A DNA stretch of 64,000 nt from Datisca glomerata (Eukaryota; Streptophyta; Magnoliopsida; Cucurbitales; Datiscaceae): NCBI GenBank assembly GCA_003255025.1, contig QANY01011423.1, positions 126,551 through 190,550 of the forward strand, in the 5' to 3' direction. The notes below the pieces were generated by a model, which saw only the letters and a program-made list of their open reading frames with translations, searched no databases and was not told the DNA's origin. Below are positions 20,930 through 33,179 of this stretch, piece after piece. Made by a program: the position numbers and the translations under genes. The number at the start of each line of letters is the position of its first letter. Positions within the stretch are counted from its first letter, which is position 1.

Positions 20930-21890
20930 TGAGTCATGCGTAGATTATTTAGAAGTAATTTTTCTTGTAGCAATAAGTCTACAATAAATATAATACCAGA
21001 CAAAAATAATGAATAACACTTTGAATACTGAGTAGAGGATCAACATGGTCTTATACCCAAAATTTTAAATAAAAAAATTTATAAATCAACATGGTCTGTT
21101 GCTTCCTTCATGCATCAACATCATGTAAAAATAATTGAAAAAATATATGCTCTTGGGAAAGAGCATGAAACTTGTCAATTGCTTTCCTCTAATGCAATTA
21201 AACATCACATTGAAGAAGAATATAATTTTCTTCACTTTGATTTAGTCTAAATTAAAGTTAAACCACTCACAAGGAGAGACCTAAATACCTCTGTCTTGTT
21301 AGCCTTGCGAGATGCAAGATTTATAAATTTTAATGATAGTATTTTAGAATTAATTGAATCTTCACTTTCTAATGATCTAATCCATTTTGATTGTTTTTCA
21401 TATTTTTTTGTTAGTTTAACAGGCCCTCTAATTCCTAAGTCTTTAACTTTAAATATCAAAACTAGTGGTTACCAAATTCTTCAAGGTGCTCAACCCCAAA
21501 CTTTGATTTTTAGAATACATTACAAAATAATCAAAACCAATATCAATTTCTAAGCCATTAATAGGAGTCCAAAAATCAAATCATGTTGATTCAATCTGGC
21601 TAAAGTAATACTAATGGTAGAGTCCCTAAAACCATTAGGTGGTCTGATATCACTTTGCCTACAAATTGTCTTTTAACCAATGAAAACCAATCCACTCCAA
21701 TCCAACGCCCAATTGACGATATTGATTATATTCAGTAGTACATGGATGGTACTATTAAAATTAATTTTCAATCTTCCAGTTCTAATCCTCAAATTAGGGA
21801 GTTTAAAATGTCTAGCACTTCTAGGAATTCCTTTTCTGGATCATCTATCAATAATGATCAAGATCTTAGGATTCACCAATTAGAATAAGA
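20930..21890 (+). pseudogene. Pararetrovirus unit B: movement protein
   Basis: Open pieces at 21,296-21,553 and 21,680-21,883 match the better-preserved unit C protein at 25,820-26,413 (LALRDARFINFNDSILELIE, KTSGYQIL). The 30K-type viral movement protein lets virus pass through plasmodesmata. Position at the front of the polyprotein fits petuvirus/florendovirus order. It is interrupted by at least three frame changes. Confidence 0.65.
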
Positions 21891-22079
21891 ATTAAACAAT
21901 TTGAAAATAAAAAATTTAAAACTTAAAGGCATACACAAGTTCTCAAGTCAATCAGCCAATTTTTGATAATAAGATTAAACAATATGATGAAGCTAAATCA
22001 CCAACTGAATCTGATTTCCAATGAGCCTTACCTCCTGTCAATCCCCAACTTTTAGTTTTAAATTTAGCACCCTAATCCA

Positions 22080-23540
22080 AGAATATAAGCCTAATTAGGA
22101 AGGTCTAACCCAACACATGAATGACCCAGCCAATCTCAATAGATGAAACAGGTTCGGAGACACAAATAATATGGATCAAAGAAAAATCATCATTGCTGAA
22201 TGGAAAGCGTTCATGCAAGAATTTAGAGTTGATATGTTTTTCCTTGATTATATCGATGATATTTATGAAAAGAAAATTAAAGTAATTTTCAAGACCAAAT
22301 GAGTTAAGGAAGACTCTAGTGTGGTGTCTGCTAGCCATCCCCCACCTGGAAAATTATAATTAATCACAAAAAATCTTTAATCACTGCTTCTCCTTTTAAA
22401 ATTGCAAAGGAAGAAGAACCCAATAAAAAAGTTGTTGAACAACTTAATTACACCAATCAAAGTTTAATAACGATAGGAAAACAATTAGATAAAATTAAGA
22501 ATAAGCTTGATGAACCTAAATCTAATGAATCTCTGAAAACAACTCCTTTAATAAATCTTTGAGATAAAACTACTTTGAAAATTGTTCCCCTCAATAAAAA
22601 GATTGATAAAATGCTTCAAGAATTGAAGAATAAATATGTTGAATCATCTTTTTCTATTTACGTAATCAACCAAGATAGTAGTTCTGAATCAGAAAGTCAC
22701 AAGTCAGATTCCACCTATGATCATCCATAATCCATGAATCTTCAAACAACCATAATATTGAAGAAAAATTTAAAAATTTGGAAATTAATAAATTGGAAAG
22801 GAAGTGGCATAATAAGCCTATTCCTCCAGATATTCAAATTATTGAATCTTCTTTAGTTAATCAATTTTCTATCTCTGTAAACAAATTATATGAATGGAAT
22901 AGTAATGGTCTTTTAAAACAGGGAGTCCTCAATAAATTATAACATATGGCTATAGTAGCCAACAGTTACATTACCACACACAATTTACCTCACAATGGTT
23001 AATAAAGCTTTTAGTCACAGAATTCACAAGAATGTTTCATTCCTGGTGGAAGAAACATCTCACTAAAAAATCTAAAAATACCACTCTTATAGCAATAAAT
23101 ATTGATGCTAAAGGAACCCCAATCCTTGGAGAGGATCAAGAAATAATACCTTATGCCATTAATACACTCTTTTACACAATAATTGAACATTTCATTGGAA
23201 CGCCAAGTAATGTTACTTCGCGTATCCGTAACCAATTAACCAATCTTAGGTGTTCTACCTTAAGTGATTTTGACTGGTACAAAAATATATTTTTGTCCAG
23301 AGTAACGGCAAGGGATGATAGTAATCAACCCTTTTGGAAAGAAAAATTCATCAATGACTTACCAAATTTGTTTGCCCACAAAATTAGAACAATCCTTAGT
23401 AATGACCTAGAAAATATAGACTATAATAGTCTCACCTACAGTATAATTATCACTACAATACAAAAAAGGTCTAAGAATGTGTATAGACATGAAAATGAAC
23501 AAACAAATTATAAAAAACTGTCAAATATGAATTAGACAAT
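22080..23540 (+). pseudogene. Pararetrovirus unit B: coat protein region
   Basis: A conserved block QRKIIIAEWKAFMQEFRVD lies near 22,170. A coat core follows in the open frame 23,032-23,535 (167 codons), including NVTSRIRNQLTNLRC, SDFDWYKNIFLSRV and QPFWKEKFINDLPNLFAHKI. The coat protein packages viral DNA in intact relatives. The region between about 22,330 and 23,030 is broken into several frames. Confidence 0.65.
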
Positions 23541-24050
23541 TTTTGTGCGCAATATAGATTACCTATTATTGCTCATTCCCAAAAGAATAGGACAAATTCT
23601 CATCTAAATCCTAGAAGGATTTACATACTTCATGGGAAAAAATACCACAAACAGAAAAATAAAATTTTTGACAAATACTTTTCTAAGAATAAAAATAATT
23701 AAAAAAAATTGTTGATAAAAGTAAAATTAAGTGTTTTAAATGTGACCAGAATAGTCATTTTCCAACACTTGCCAAGTAAAAAAATAAAGTTAACCAATTA
23801 AAAATCTCTGACGAAGATAAATAAGAATGGTTTAGAATTATAGAATCAATAGATTACTACGAAAGTAGTAATGAAGATTTAGGAGAATTTGAATCCCTAG
23901 AATCTGACGAATCAAACTCTTCAAGTTCTGATAGTGATTCTCCTAACATCTCTATGGGGTGCCGGGATAGCTGTTAGAAAAATATTAGTGTTTTTAATAA
24001 AAATGTAGAACAAGAAAATCTTTTATTAGATTTAATTAGTAAAATTGAAA
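23541..24050 (+). pseudogene. Pararetrovirus unit B: damaged zinc knuckle and acidic region
   Basis: The text aligned to the coat-protein zinc knuckle reads C-D-Q-N-S-H-F near 23,740; the flanking cysteines are lost and an indel follows. An acidic, serine-rich stretch (SIDYYESSNEDLGEFESLE) is well kept at 23,848-23,900. The copy then leaves the normal order; protease, RT and RNase H are all absent. Confidence 0.55.
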
Positions 24051-24054
24051 ATCC

Positions 24055-24330
24055 TAAATTAAAATATTCTCATTCATTAATTATGGTCATAATGGATTTG
24101 AATAACGAAGATATGCATGAATTGATAAATTGAATAAAATTTTGAAAAAAGTTGGATTGAAACATGACTTCAACGCAGCCTTAATACCAAAAGAGACGAA
24201 AAAAGTTGGGCAGGGATATTGTTGTAAATCAATATCAGAGCCACTTGTCGAGACGACACTTATGACTTTCCTAAATAAAGCAAGAATGAAGACATGAAGT
24301 CCAAAATATCAATTATAGACGAATCTTTGT
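24055..24330 (+). pseudogene. Unit B: post-RNase H module fused onto the coat-linker region
   Basis: Directly after the linker text ATTGAAAATCCTAAATTAAA the sequence switches to ATTCTCATTCATTAATTATGG. In unit D that text lies after RNase H (36,641-37,155, reversed). This implies one deletion removing protease-RT-RNase H. Coding text resembling LNKILKKVGLKHDFNAAL is visible near 24,130-24,175, then it jumps to 3'-end sequence. Confidence 0.5.
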
Positions 24331-24495
24331 AGTTGAACTTTTTTTGCAATTATTGTACTAGTTGTCAAATAATTGTATAACTATTTATCATTTTTACTCT
24401 TCTTAGTCAAAAGTTGTAATGTAAAATATTTTTACTTTTGTAAAAAAAATAGTGCAGGTAAGTGATAGGTTCCCAGTAAACTCCACTCTCATTGC

Positions 24496-24504
24496 CTATA
24501 AATA
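24496..24504 (+). promoter_or_regulatory. TATA box of pararetrovirus genomic promoter (copy 2)
   Basis: CTATAAATA lies in the shared context CTCATTGCCTATAAATAACC, about 580 bases upstream of the primer site at 25,076. Confidence 0.6.
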
Positions 24505-24599
24505 ACCTGTCATCTCCCATTTGTTCCTCAGAACTTATTTTCCACTCTTAACAATTTGAGAGAGAAACTTATTTTGAAAACAAAGCATTCTTCTTCCTC

Positions 24600-24970
24600 C
24601 TCTTTTATAATCTCTTCTTCTAATTCCTCAACATTAGTTAGTGAGCAGGAGCACTAATTAATCGTTACCAATTAATTTTCTTCAAATCTTGTAATTTTTA
24701 AATCTTACTTCAAATAAAATTTTTACTATTTACTGTTGTTTGAATTACTTCAAATACTAAAGCCACTTGTGGTAGGGTATTTTACTATTCAAAGGGGATT
24801 CTTGCTTCTAATACCCTATCTTTAAATACTTAAATCTCTTCTTCTTTTTTCTCAACATTAATTAGTGAGCGGGAATACTAATTAATTGTTACCAATTAAT
24901 TTTCTTCAAATCTTGTAAGTTTTAAATCTTCATTCAAATAACAATTTTAGTGTTTATTGTTGTTTGTTTT
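24600..24970 (+). repeat. Tandem duplication inside the viral leader
   Basis: About 125 bases (CTCAACATTAGTTAGTGAGC through ACTGTTGTTTG, 24,609-24,735) are repeated at about 24,851-24,970 with small changes. This lengthens the unit C leader relative to unit B. Confidence 0.6.
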
Positions 24971-25075
24971 TTTAATCTTACTTCAATAACAATTTTACTG
25001 TTTGTTGTTATTGGAATTTCGGCTTCTAATACCCAGTCTTAAAATTACATAAATTATACGCAATTCCACCTCTTT

Positions 25076-25088
25076 TGGTATCAAAACC
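25076..25088 (+). other. tRNA-Met primer-binding site of pararetrovirus unit C
   Basis: TGGTATCAAAACC corresponds to TGGTATCAGAGCC with two G-to-A changes. The leader element CACCGCCCAAGTG follows at about 25,143. Confidence 0.7.
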
Positions 25089-25519
25089 AAACCTGATAGG
25101 GTTTTTACTATTCTTAATTAATCTGCTTAATTATTGTTCTGCACCGCCCAAGTGACTGGTATATTGTTGCTATTATTTCTTAATTGCTTCTTTGAATCAT
25201 TATTTTTTTTAATCTGACTCTTCACCCAAGTGGCTTATTATTTTTATGATTGATTATTTCTCTGTAATCTTTGTTTTTCTAATCTGTGAATCTAAAGTAT
25301 CAGTTTCTATTTGATTTTCTTTAGGCACCTAAATATAAGACCTCTTAGATACGTAAATTCTGAGGGTAAGGAAGTTGTAGAGGCAAAGAGGAGAAGAGTT
25401 GACTTCATAGAAGGTTGTAGAAGTCATTGCAGGTTTGAGAATCAAAATACATGATGAAATTTTCAATCATAAGAATAATTTAGTTATTTTAAGCAATGAG
25501 TAGATTCTTAAAAGTAATT

Positions 25520-26413
25520 CTTCTTGTAGTAATAAGTCTACAATAAATACAATACCAGACATAATTAATGAAGAACATTTTGAATACTTAGCAGATGTTC
25601 AAGTAGATTTCCCTAGTAAATAAATTTATAAATCATTACTTCCTTCAAGCCTCAGCATCATGTAAATTAAATGCTCTTGGAAAAGAGCATGAAACCTGTC
25701 AATTACTTTCCTCTAATGCAATTAAACATCACATTGAAGAAGGATATAATTTCCTTCACTTTGGCTTAGTTCAGATTGGAGTTAAATCACTCACAAGGAG
25801 AGGCCTAAATACCTCTGTCTTGTTAGCCTTGCAAGATGCAAGATTTAAAAATTTTAATGATAGTATTTTAGGATTAATTGAATCTTCACTTTGTAATGGT
25901 TTAATCCATTTTGATTATTTTTCATATTTGTATGTTAGCTTAACAGACCCACATATTCTTAAATCATTAACTTTAAATATCAAAACTAGTGGTTACCAAA
26001 TCATTGAAGGTGTCCAACCCCTAACTTTGATTTTTGGAATACATTACAAAGTAACCAAAACCAATATGAATTTTCAAGCCACCAATAGGAGTTCAAAATA
26101 TCAAACCCCGTTGATTCAATCTAGCCAAAGTAATGTAAATACTAGAATCCCTAAAATCATTAGGTGGTTTGATATTACTTTTCCTACAATATGGCTTTTA
26201 ACCAATGAAAGCCAACCCACTCCAATTCAGCGCCCAATTGAAGATGTTAATTATATCCAGCAGTACATGGATGGTACTGTTAAAATTAATTTTCAATCTT
26301 TCAGTTCTAATCATCAGATTAGGGAGTTTAGCCAGTCTAGCACTCCTAAAAGTTCCTTTTCTGAATCCTCTATCAATGATAGTCAAGATCTTAGAATCCA
26401 TCAATCAGAATAA
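25520..26413 (+). pseudogene. Pararetrovirus unit C: movement protein, best-preserved copy
   Basis: The open frame 25,820-26,413 (197 codons) covers most of the 30K-type movement domain. Readable blocks are LALQDARFKNFNDSILGLIE, LNIKTSGYQIIEGVQPLTL and IKIIRWFDITFP-like text, ending in a Ser/Gln-rich linker. The N-terminal part (25,550-25,800) carries stops and at least one indel. In intact virus the protein enables cell-to-cell spread. It is followed in order by coat protein. Confidence 0.7.
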
Positions 26414-26559
26414 GAATTAAAAAATTTAAAACTTAAAGGCATAGCCACAAATTTCCAAGTCAGCTAGTCAATCTTTGATAGTAAGACTGAACAATCTGAC
26501 GAAGTTGAATCACCAACTAAATCTGATTTCCAAGGAGCCTTACCTCTTGTCAATCTCCA

Positions 26560-28060
26560 ACTTTTAATTTTGAATTTAGACACCCTAAGCCAAGAATACA
26601 AGCCTGATTGGGAGAGTTTAACCCAACATATGAATGATCAAGCCAATCTCAATAGACGTAATAAGTTCAGAAAGACATTCAATATGGAGCAAAGAAAAAT
26701 CATCCTTGCTGAATGGAAGACGTACATGCAAGAATTTAGAGTTGATATATTTTTTCTTAATTAAATCGAGGATATTTATGAAAAGAATATTAAAATAATT
26801 TTCAAGACTAAATGGGTCAAAGAAGACTCCAGTATGGTGTTTGCTAGCCAACCCCCACCTAAGAAAATTATAATTAATCACAATTTTTTTTTCAATCACT
26901 GCTTCTCATTTTAAGATTTCAAAGAAAAAATGACCCAATAAAAAGTTATTGAACACCTTAATTATACCAATCAAAGTTTAATAACAATAGAAAACCAATT
27001 AGATAAAATTAGAAATAAGGTTGATGATCTTCATGAACCTAAATCTATTGAATCTTTGAAAGAAACTCATTTATTAAATATTTCAGATAAAACTCCTTTG
27101 AATATTGTTCCCCTGAATAAAAAGAATTATAAAATGCTTCAAGAATTGAAGAATGAATATGTTGAATCATCTTCTTCTGTTAAGGTAATCAACCAAGACA
27201 ATATTTCTAAATCAGAAAGCCATAGGTCAGATTCCACCTATGAATCAATCATACTCCATGAATCTTCAAACAGTCAGAATATTGAAGAAAAATTTAAAAA
27301 ATTAATAAATTGGAATGGAAGGGGCTTAAAAAGCATATTCCTCCAGATATTCAAAAAACTGAATCTTCTTTAGTCAATCAATTTTCTGTCTTTACAGAAA
27401 AATTATACGAATGGAATATTGATGATCTTTTAGAGCATGAAGTCCTCAAAAAATTACAACATATGGATATGGTAGCCAACAGTTACATTACCACACATCA
27501 GTTGCATCATGAAGAGGTAATAAAGCTTTTAGTCTTATGAATCAGAGGGAGGCTTCATTCCTGGTGAGAGAAACATCTCACTAGTGAATCTAAAAATACC
27601 ATTCTTATAGCAATAAAAGATTGATGTTGAAGGAACCAAATCCTTGGAGAGGATCAGTAAACATTGCCTGATGCTATTAACACACTATTCTACGCAATAA
27701 TTGAACATTTTATTGGAACGCCAAGTAATGTTAATTTGCGTATCCATGACCAATTAACCAATCTTATGTGTCTCTACCCTAAGTGATTTTGACTAGTACA
27801 AAATATATTTGTGTCTAGAGTAATGTCTAGGGATGATAGTAATCAACCCTTTTGAAAAGAAAATGAATCAAAGGCTTACCAAATTTATTTGTCCACAAAA
27901 TTAGAACAGTCTTTAGTGATGTCCTAAGAAATATAGACTATAATAGTCTCGCCTATGGTACAATTATCGCTACAATACAAAAATAAGGTCTAAGAATGTG
28001 TATAGACATGAAAATTAATAAACAAATTAAAAAGGAAAAGAAATCTGCCAAGTATGAATT
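26560..28060 (+). pseudogene. Pararetrovirus unit C: coat protein region
   Basis: The N-terminal helix-rich block is open at 26,570-26,764 (KIILAEWKTYMQEFRVD). A Lys/Glu-rich middle is open at 27,056-27,373 and continues in another frame to 27,540. The core (TNLMC..., QPF..., RNIDYNSLAYGT) at 27,550-28,000 is broken by many single-base indels. Order and content match units B and D. Confidence 0.65.
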
Positions 28061-28071
28061 AAGTAATTTCT

Positions 28072-28586
28072 GTGAGCAATATGGTTTACTTGCTATTGAT
28101 CCTTTCCGAAAAAAATAAGAAAAATTCTAATTTAAATTCTGAAAGAGTTTACAAACCAATAACGAAAAAATGCAACAAACAAAAAATAAAATTTTTGACA
28201 AATACTATTCTAAGAATAAGAATTATTCAAGAAGAAAATTCAATAAAATATTTGTTGTGAAAAGTAAAATGAAGTGTCTTAAATGTGTCCAAAATGGTCA
28301 GTTTTCCAACACTTGCCAAGTAAAAAATAAACTTAATCAATGCAAGATCTCTGAAGAAGATAAACAAGAATTATTTAGAATTATAGAATCAATAGATTAC
28401 TATGAAAGTAGTAATGAAAAATTAGGAGAACTTGACTCTCCTGAATCTAACGAATCAAACTCTTCAAGTTCTGATAGTGATTCACCTAACATCTCTACGG
28501 AGTGCAGGGATAGCTGTTGTCAGAAAATTGTTATTGTCTTAAATAAAAATGAAGAACAAAAAAAATATCTTGTTAGATTTAATTAG
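28072..28586 (+). pseudogene. Pararetrovirus unit C: zinc-knuckle and acidic tail of coat protein
   Basis: The open frame 28,170-28,586 holds a basic stretch, the zinc-knuckle position CLKCVQNGQFSNTC and an acidic/serine run (DSPESNESNSSSSDSDSPN). The expected histidine of CX2CX4HX4C is glutamine here, so metal binding would be impaired. In intact virus this part contacts nucleic acid. Confidence 0.65.
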
Positions 28587-28985
28587 TAAAATTGAAAATC
28601 TTGAAATAAAATAAGAATACCTTAAAAAGCTTAGGAAGATAATTTAAAAGAAAGAAAATTTTAATTCTAATAATGATACCGCAAGCCTTTCACAAATTCT
28701 TGAAAAATTGAACGAAGTTAATGGAAAGGAAAAAGAAGGTACTTTTTAAGAACTTAGAAAAGAAAGATAAAATATTAAAATCGAAATAAAAGAATTAAAA
28801 AATTTAAATACATAAATAACAAGAGAATTAAATCTTTTAAAAATAGAAAAATGAATTAAAAATTACGAATCCAGTGAACTAGGAGAACCTAGTAAATCCT
28901 CAATTTTTGATAATGAGGTTGAAGAACCTATTATCAACAATCAAGATGATGATAACTTCATTCAAATCATTAAAGACATCAAAAT
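28587..28985 (+). pseudogene. Pararetrovirus unit C: coiled-coil linker
   Basis: Lys/Glu/Asn-rich text corresponds to 16,090-16,519 and, reversed, 38,061-38,480. Several stops are present. Confidence 0.5.
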
Positions 28986-28989
28986 TAAG

Positions 28990-29332
28990 ATTTTGATTTC
29001 ACATCAATGGCTCTTATTGATTCAGAAGCTGATTTGAATTGTATGTAGGAGGGACTCGTTCCTACCAAGTACTTCAAGAAGACAAAAGAATATTTGTCCT
29101 CTGTCAATGGTACTCGAATGCATATCAATTATGAAATTCCTAAAGTGCATATTTACCAAGACAATGTATGTTTTAAAACATAATTTGTCTTAGTAAGAAA
29201 TATGACAGGCAAAATTATTTTAGGTTTACCATTCACTTCTCTGATATATCCTTTTAAAACAGAGCATGATGGGATAATTACTTATCGCATGGATAAACTT
29301 GTCAAATTCAAATTTTTGTTTTCCTCACAATG
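28990..29332 (+). pseudogene. Pararetrovirus unit C: aspartic protease with altered active site
   Basis: The site corresponding to IDPGADLNCM in unit A reads IDSEADLNCM, so the glycine of D-x-G is replaced. This is followed by a TAG stop and then recognisable flap text (NGTRMHINYEI). Damage is therefore both catalytic and to the frame. Confidence 0.6.
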
Positions 29333-29399
29333 AGAAATTAAAAACTTTAAAATAAAATTCTGTTTCTAAAACAATAAACTTAATTTCTTGTAAATAAAA

Positions 29400-30455
29400 A
29401 TAATTATGTTTTCTGCAAGACAAAATAAAATTCAAAATAATGGAAGAACACCTTCAAAGCCCGCTCTTCAAAAACAAATTAAAATCATTGAACAAAAAAT
29501 TTGCAAAGAATTATGTGCTAACATTCTCAATGCTTTCTTGCACAGGAAGCATCATACTGTCAGTATGTCTTACATTAAAGGATTTGATGAGAAGAATATC
29601 TCAATAAAGGCACGATCAATTCAGATGAATTCTGAAATGCTTGAATTCTACAAGAAGAAAATTAGCGAATTTTTCAATAAAAATATTATTAGAGAGAGCA
29701 AATCTCCTTGGTTTTGCTCGACCTTTTATGTTCAAAAGGCCAGTGAAATTGAACGAGGAGTTCCTCGGTTAGTAGTTAGATATAGGCCCCTTAACAATGT
29801 TTTGGAATGGTTAAGATATCCTATACCAAATAAAATGGACTTAATCAACAGGCTTGAAGATGATGTTGTATTCTCTAAGTTTGACATGAAAACTGGATTC
29901 TGGCAAATCTAGATAAATGAAAATCATAAATACAAAACTGTATTTGCTACTTTATTTTGGCCATTACGAATGGAATGTAATAACTTTTGGTCTTAAAAAT
30001 ATTCATAGTGAATTCTGGAGTATAATAAATGAAATCTTTAATCAATTCACTGATTTCTCAATTATCTACATTAATGATATTCTTATTTTTTCTAGATCAA
30101 TAAATCAACATTAGATGAATTTTTTGCTAGGATAATAAAAAAATAGATTAGTTATCTCTACAAGTAAAATCAAATTGTTTCAATCTAAGATCAGATTTCT
30201 TGGATTTGAAGTACATCATTCCATAATTAAACCAATTGATCGAGTCATATAATTTACTGATAAATTGCTCAATAAAAACCTTGATAAAAGTCAATTACAA
30301 AGATCCCGAGTATAATTGAATTATATATATGATTTTTACAACAATTTTAGAATTGATTGCAAGCCTCTTTTTGAAAGACTTAAGCAAAATCCCCCTCCAT
30401 GGATATCTGTCCATACTAATTTAATTAAGAAAACTAAAATTCATGTTAAGGCACT
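29400..30455 (+). pseudogene. Pararetrovirus unit C: reverse transcriptase with altered catalytic box
   Basis: The open frame 29,406-29,912 (168 codons) covers the RT fingers, including VPRLVVRYRPLNNVLEW, YPIPNKMDLINRL and FSKFDMKTGFWQI, and ends at a TAG where glutamine is expected. A second frame, 29,917-30,114, holds the palm; the box reads YINDI where unit A keeps YIDDV, so one catalytic aspartate is lost. The thumb region to 30,455 is fragmented. Confidence 0.75.
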
Positions 30456-30458
30456 TCC

Positions 30459-30872
30459 TTGTCTTGGCACCCAACTACTAATTCCTTTAAAATTGTCCAA
30501 GCTGATGTTTTTGAATTTGGATATGGAGATATATTATTACACAAAATCTATCTAGAATCACCAGAACAAATTGTCAGGTTCACATATGAGACTTGGACCC
30601 AATCACAAATTAATTACAGTACTATTAAAAGAGAAATTTTGGGAGTTGTTTTATGTATTCAAAAATTTCAAGATGATTTGCTCAATAATTTTTTTTTAAA
30701 TATTGATTACAAATCTGCAAAATATGTTTTCAAAAAAGATGTATGAAATATTGCTTCCAAACAAATTTTTGCTAGATGCCAATCCATCCGTAGCATTTTT
30801 TATTTTGACATTGAATTTATTCAGGGCATGAATACCTCAAATCCTGACTTCCTTACTCGTGAATTCTTGTAG
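30459..30872 (+). pseudogene. Pararetrovirus unit C: RNase H
   Basis: The open piece 30,459-30,746 keeps FGYGDILLH, TIKREILGVVL and NIDYKSAKYV. The C-terminal part (ARCQSI..., PDFLTREFL) is in another frame and ends at a TAG at about 30,871. It is less intact than the unit A copy. Confidence 0.65.
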
Positions 30873-32020
30873 GGTCGTCAAGATGGGGTCTAGGCCCAAG
30901 GCCTCAAAAGCTAGATTCAAATGAGAGTCTTCAACTCCACAATTGGTCCTTAAGGCCCAAATTAACGATGAATCTTTTACTCCCAGACAAACCCAATTAA
31001 CAATACTTAAGTCCATCACACCCGATTGTCAGTCAGCCTTGGTCAACCAATTTGACTCATTCTCAATTACTAAACATTTTGATCCACTATCAGTCAATCA
31101 ACCAATTACAAAATACAAAAAATCATCCCCATATTTCAGAAAAAGCCCCGACAAAAATCATTTTCATATTGAGCCCCTATTTTCTCATTTGAAGATCCTG
31201 TTGAAATAGCAAAATCTCATTTTCTTCCAGATTTCCACTTTGTCCCTGGTCACAAGGACAAAAGTCTTAGTTTCTACAGAGATATTCTCTTAGAAACAAA
31301 GTTCGTTAATATTAGCCCAATTAAAAGTTCTGAATGAATGATCCTCTACCATTCATTCTATATTTTCAAAATTATAACCATGGAATAATGGAAAGCCCAT
31401 CCTTCTGGTCTTGAAATTCTTTTAAATAAAAAATAATATAATTATTTTGACTATATTGATGCCTGGTACATGATTTTTCTGCATTAAAATATTGATTTTT
31501 CTCACTCTTGGTTATTGAATTTTGATAAAAATTTAAAAATTAATTTTTCAAAATAGTTCTTAAGATGGTGGTCAATCCATGACCCTACCTTACAATTATT
31601 TCCAATGGAATTTCAACAAAGTTTTAATTTATTTCTGAAATTTTTCATACCCTCACCAATTGATCTTTTCCACAATTAATCTATTTTACAAATAAATACA
31701 AAATATCCTGGATCTTGAAGTGGCAGTATTCAATTGAAAAATAAATCATCACTAGACAATACTATGTTAAATGGTGGGATAAATTCAATACCTAAAAAAT
31801 AATTGCCTCTATCAACCACGAATTTACCAATATCCCCACTCAGTTAAAATTGGTCAATCATTCTCCTAAGGCTCCATTAAAAATTAATGAGCCTGTTAAT
31901 CTAGATCCACAAACCAAATTTTTTAGTTCATCTAAAAAATCCAAACCCGAATCAAAACTCTCTTCAAAGGGAAAATTCAAGGCCACAAAATCAAAATCCA
32001 AATTGAAGCAAGAATTAATC
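30873..32020 (+). pseudogene. Pararetrovirus unit C: ORF2-like region
   Basis: This is the same region as 18,437-19,560. The open piece 30,943-31,209 contains KAQINDESFTPRQTQLTI and NQPITKYKKSSPYFRKSPD. Later blocks (SFYRDILLET-like, YIDAWYMIFL-like) are split over frames. The function in the family is unknown. Confidence 0.6.
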
Positions 32021-32672
32021 TAAAAAATGCTTCTCCTCCTAGAAGACAATAACAATTGTGACTCTGAATCATCCGTAGAGTCAAATCACCCAATTAAATC
32101 AAATATCTAGAAAAGCCAATCACCAAAGCTTTCCCTCAATAATTGAAGGATAAAAAAAATTACAGGGTCACATCCTATCAGAATGGGCTTATGACGTCTT
32201 CCAAGATTCACAAGACCCCTTTGACAGTATTAATCTCAGTGAAGATGAATAAATAAAAATAATCTACCTTTGGCAAAATGCCAATGTTAAAATCAAAGGA
32301 TCAATCATTTGAAAAAAATATCTTGATGACTTTCCAACACAATGCAATCAGTCACCATCAAGATGAGCAATTATGGCTTCCCCAAAAATCAATAATCAGA
32401 ACACAAGAATCCAAGATAGCAATTATCAATGACTCTAATATATAGCAATAGTCACAATGATTTTCTGAAGACACAAAGTCTAAGATAACAATTATCGAGG
32501 AATCTTTGAATTTTGTCTTTTTCTGCAATTATTGTACTAGTCAAATAATTAGTCAACTATTTATCTTTTTTACTATTCTTAGTCAAAAGTTGTGATGTAA
32601 AATATTTTTACTTTTATAGAAAAGAATTGTACAGGTAAGTGATGGGTTCCTGGTGAACTCCAGTCTCATTGC

Positions 32673-32682
32673 CTATAAATAG
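32673..32682 (+). promoter_or_regulatory. TATA box of pararetrovirus genomic promoter (copy 3)
   Basis: CTATAAATAG lies in the shared context CTCATTGCCTATAAATAGG, at the 3' end of unit C. No primer site follows; the sequence breaks near 32,780 and changes strand. Confidence 0.6.
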
Positions 32683-32835
32683 GTTACCCTCTCTCATTTA
32701 TTTCTCAGAACTTGTTTTTCACTCTTAACAATTTGGAGAAAAAACTTGTTTTGAAAACAAAGCATTCTTCTTCCTATAAGTTTTATTTTCCTTCAATAAA
32801 ATTATTGTGTTGCATTGAATTTGTGTTGCATTGAA

Positions 32836-33170
32836 GTTGTGCTTCATCCCAACTTCTTCTAAAAATTTATTCAATTCATCAATCCATGCATTTCTTGGAT
32901 ATTCAAATTCATTATGACCATATTAATGAATGGAAATTTTGAGCAGTAATAATTCAATGGTATGAGAAATGTGGAAAAATAAGTTTTTACAAGGATGATG
33001 AAATCTTGTAAACCTTTACAAATAAATTGAAATATTGTTGTAAATCAATTGGAAAAGGTTCTACCATGATAAAATTTGAAAGTTTTGACCTACTAGAATA
33101 TGGGAAGGTAAAACCCAGATTAAGGACTGAGTATTATAAGCAAGAATTCACATTAATTTTATTGAAGGAA
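32836..33170. pseudogene. Post-RNase H module split by an inversion breakpoint
   Basis: 32,836-32,943 reads on the minus strand as the first half of the module (RNAWIDELNKFLEEVGMKH). From 32,944 the plus strand continues with its second half (IIQWYEKCGKISFY). The two halves point in opposite directions, so a breakpoint lies at about 32,943. Text related to the module's upstream edge (GAATATGGGAAGGTAAAACC) lies at 33,098-33,118. Confidence 0.55.
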
Positions 33171-33179
33171 AATAAAACT

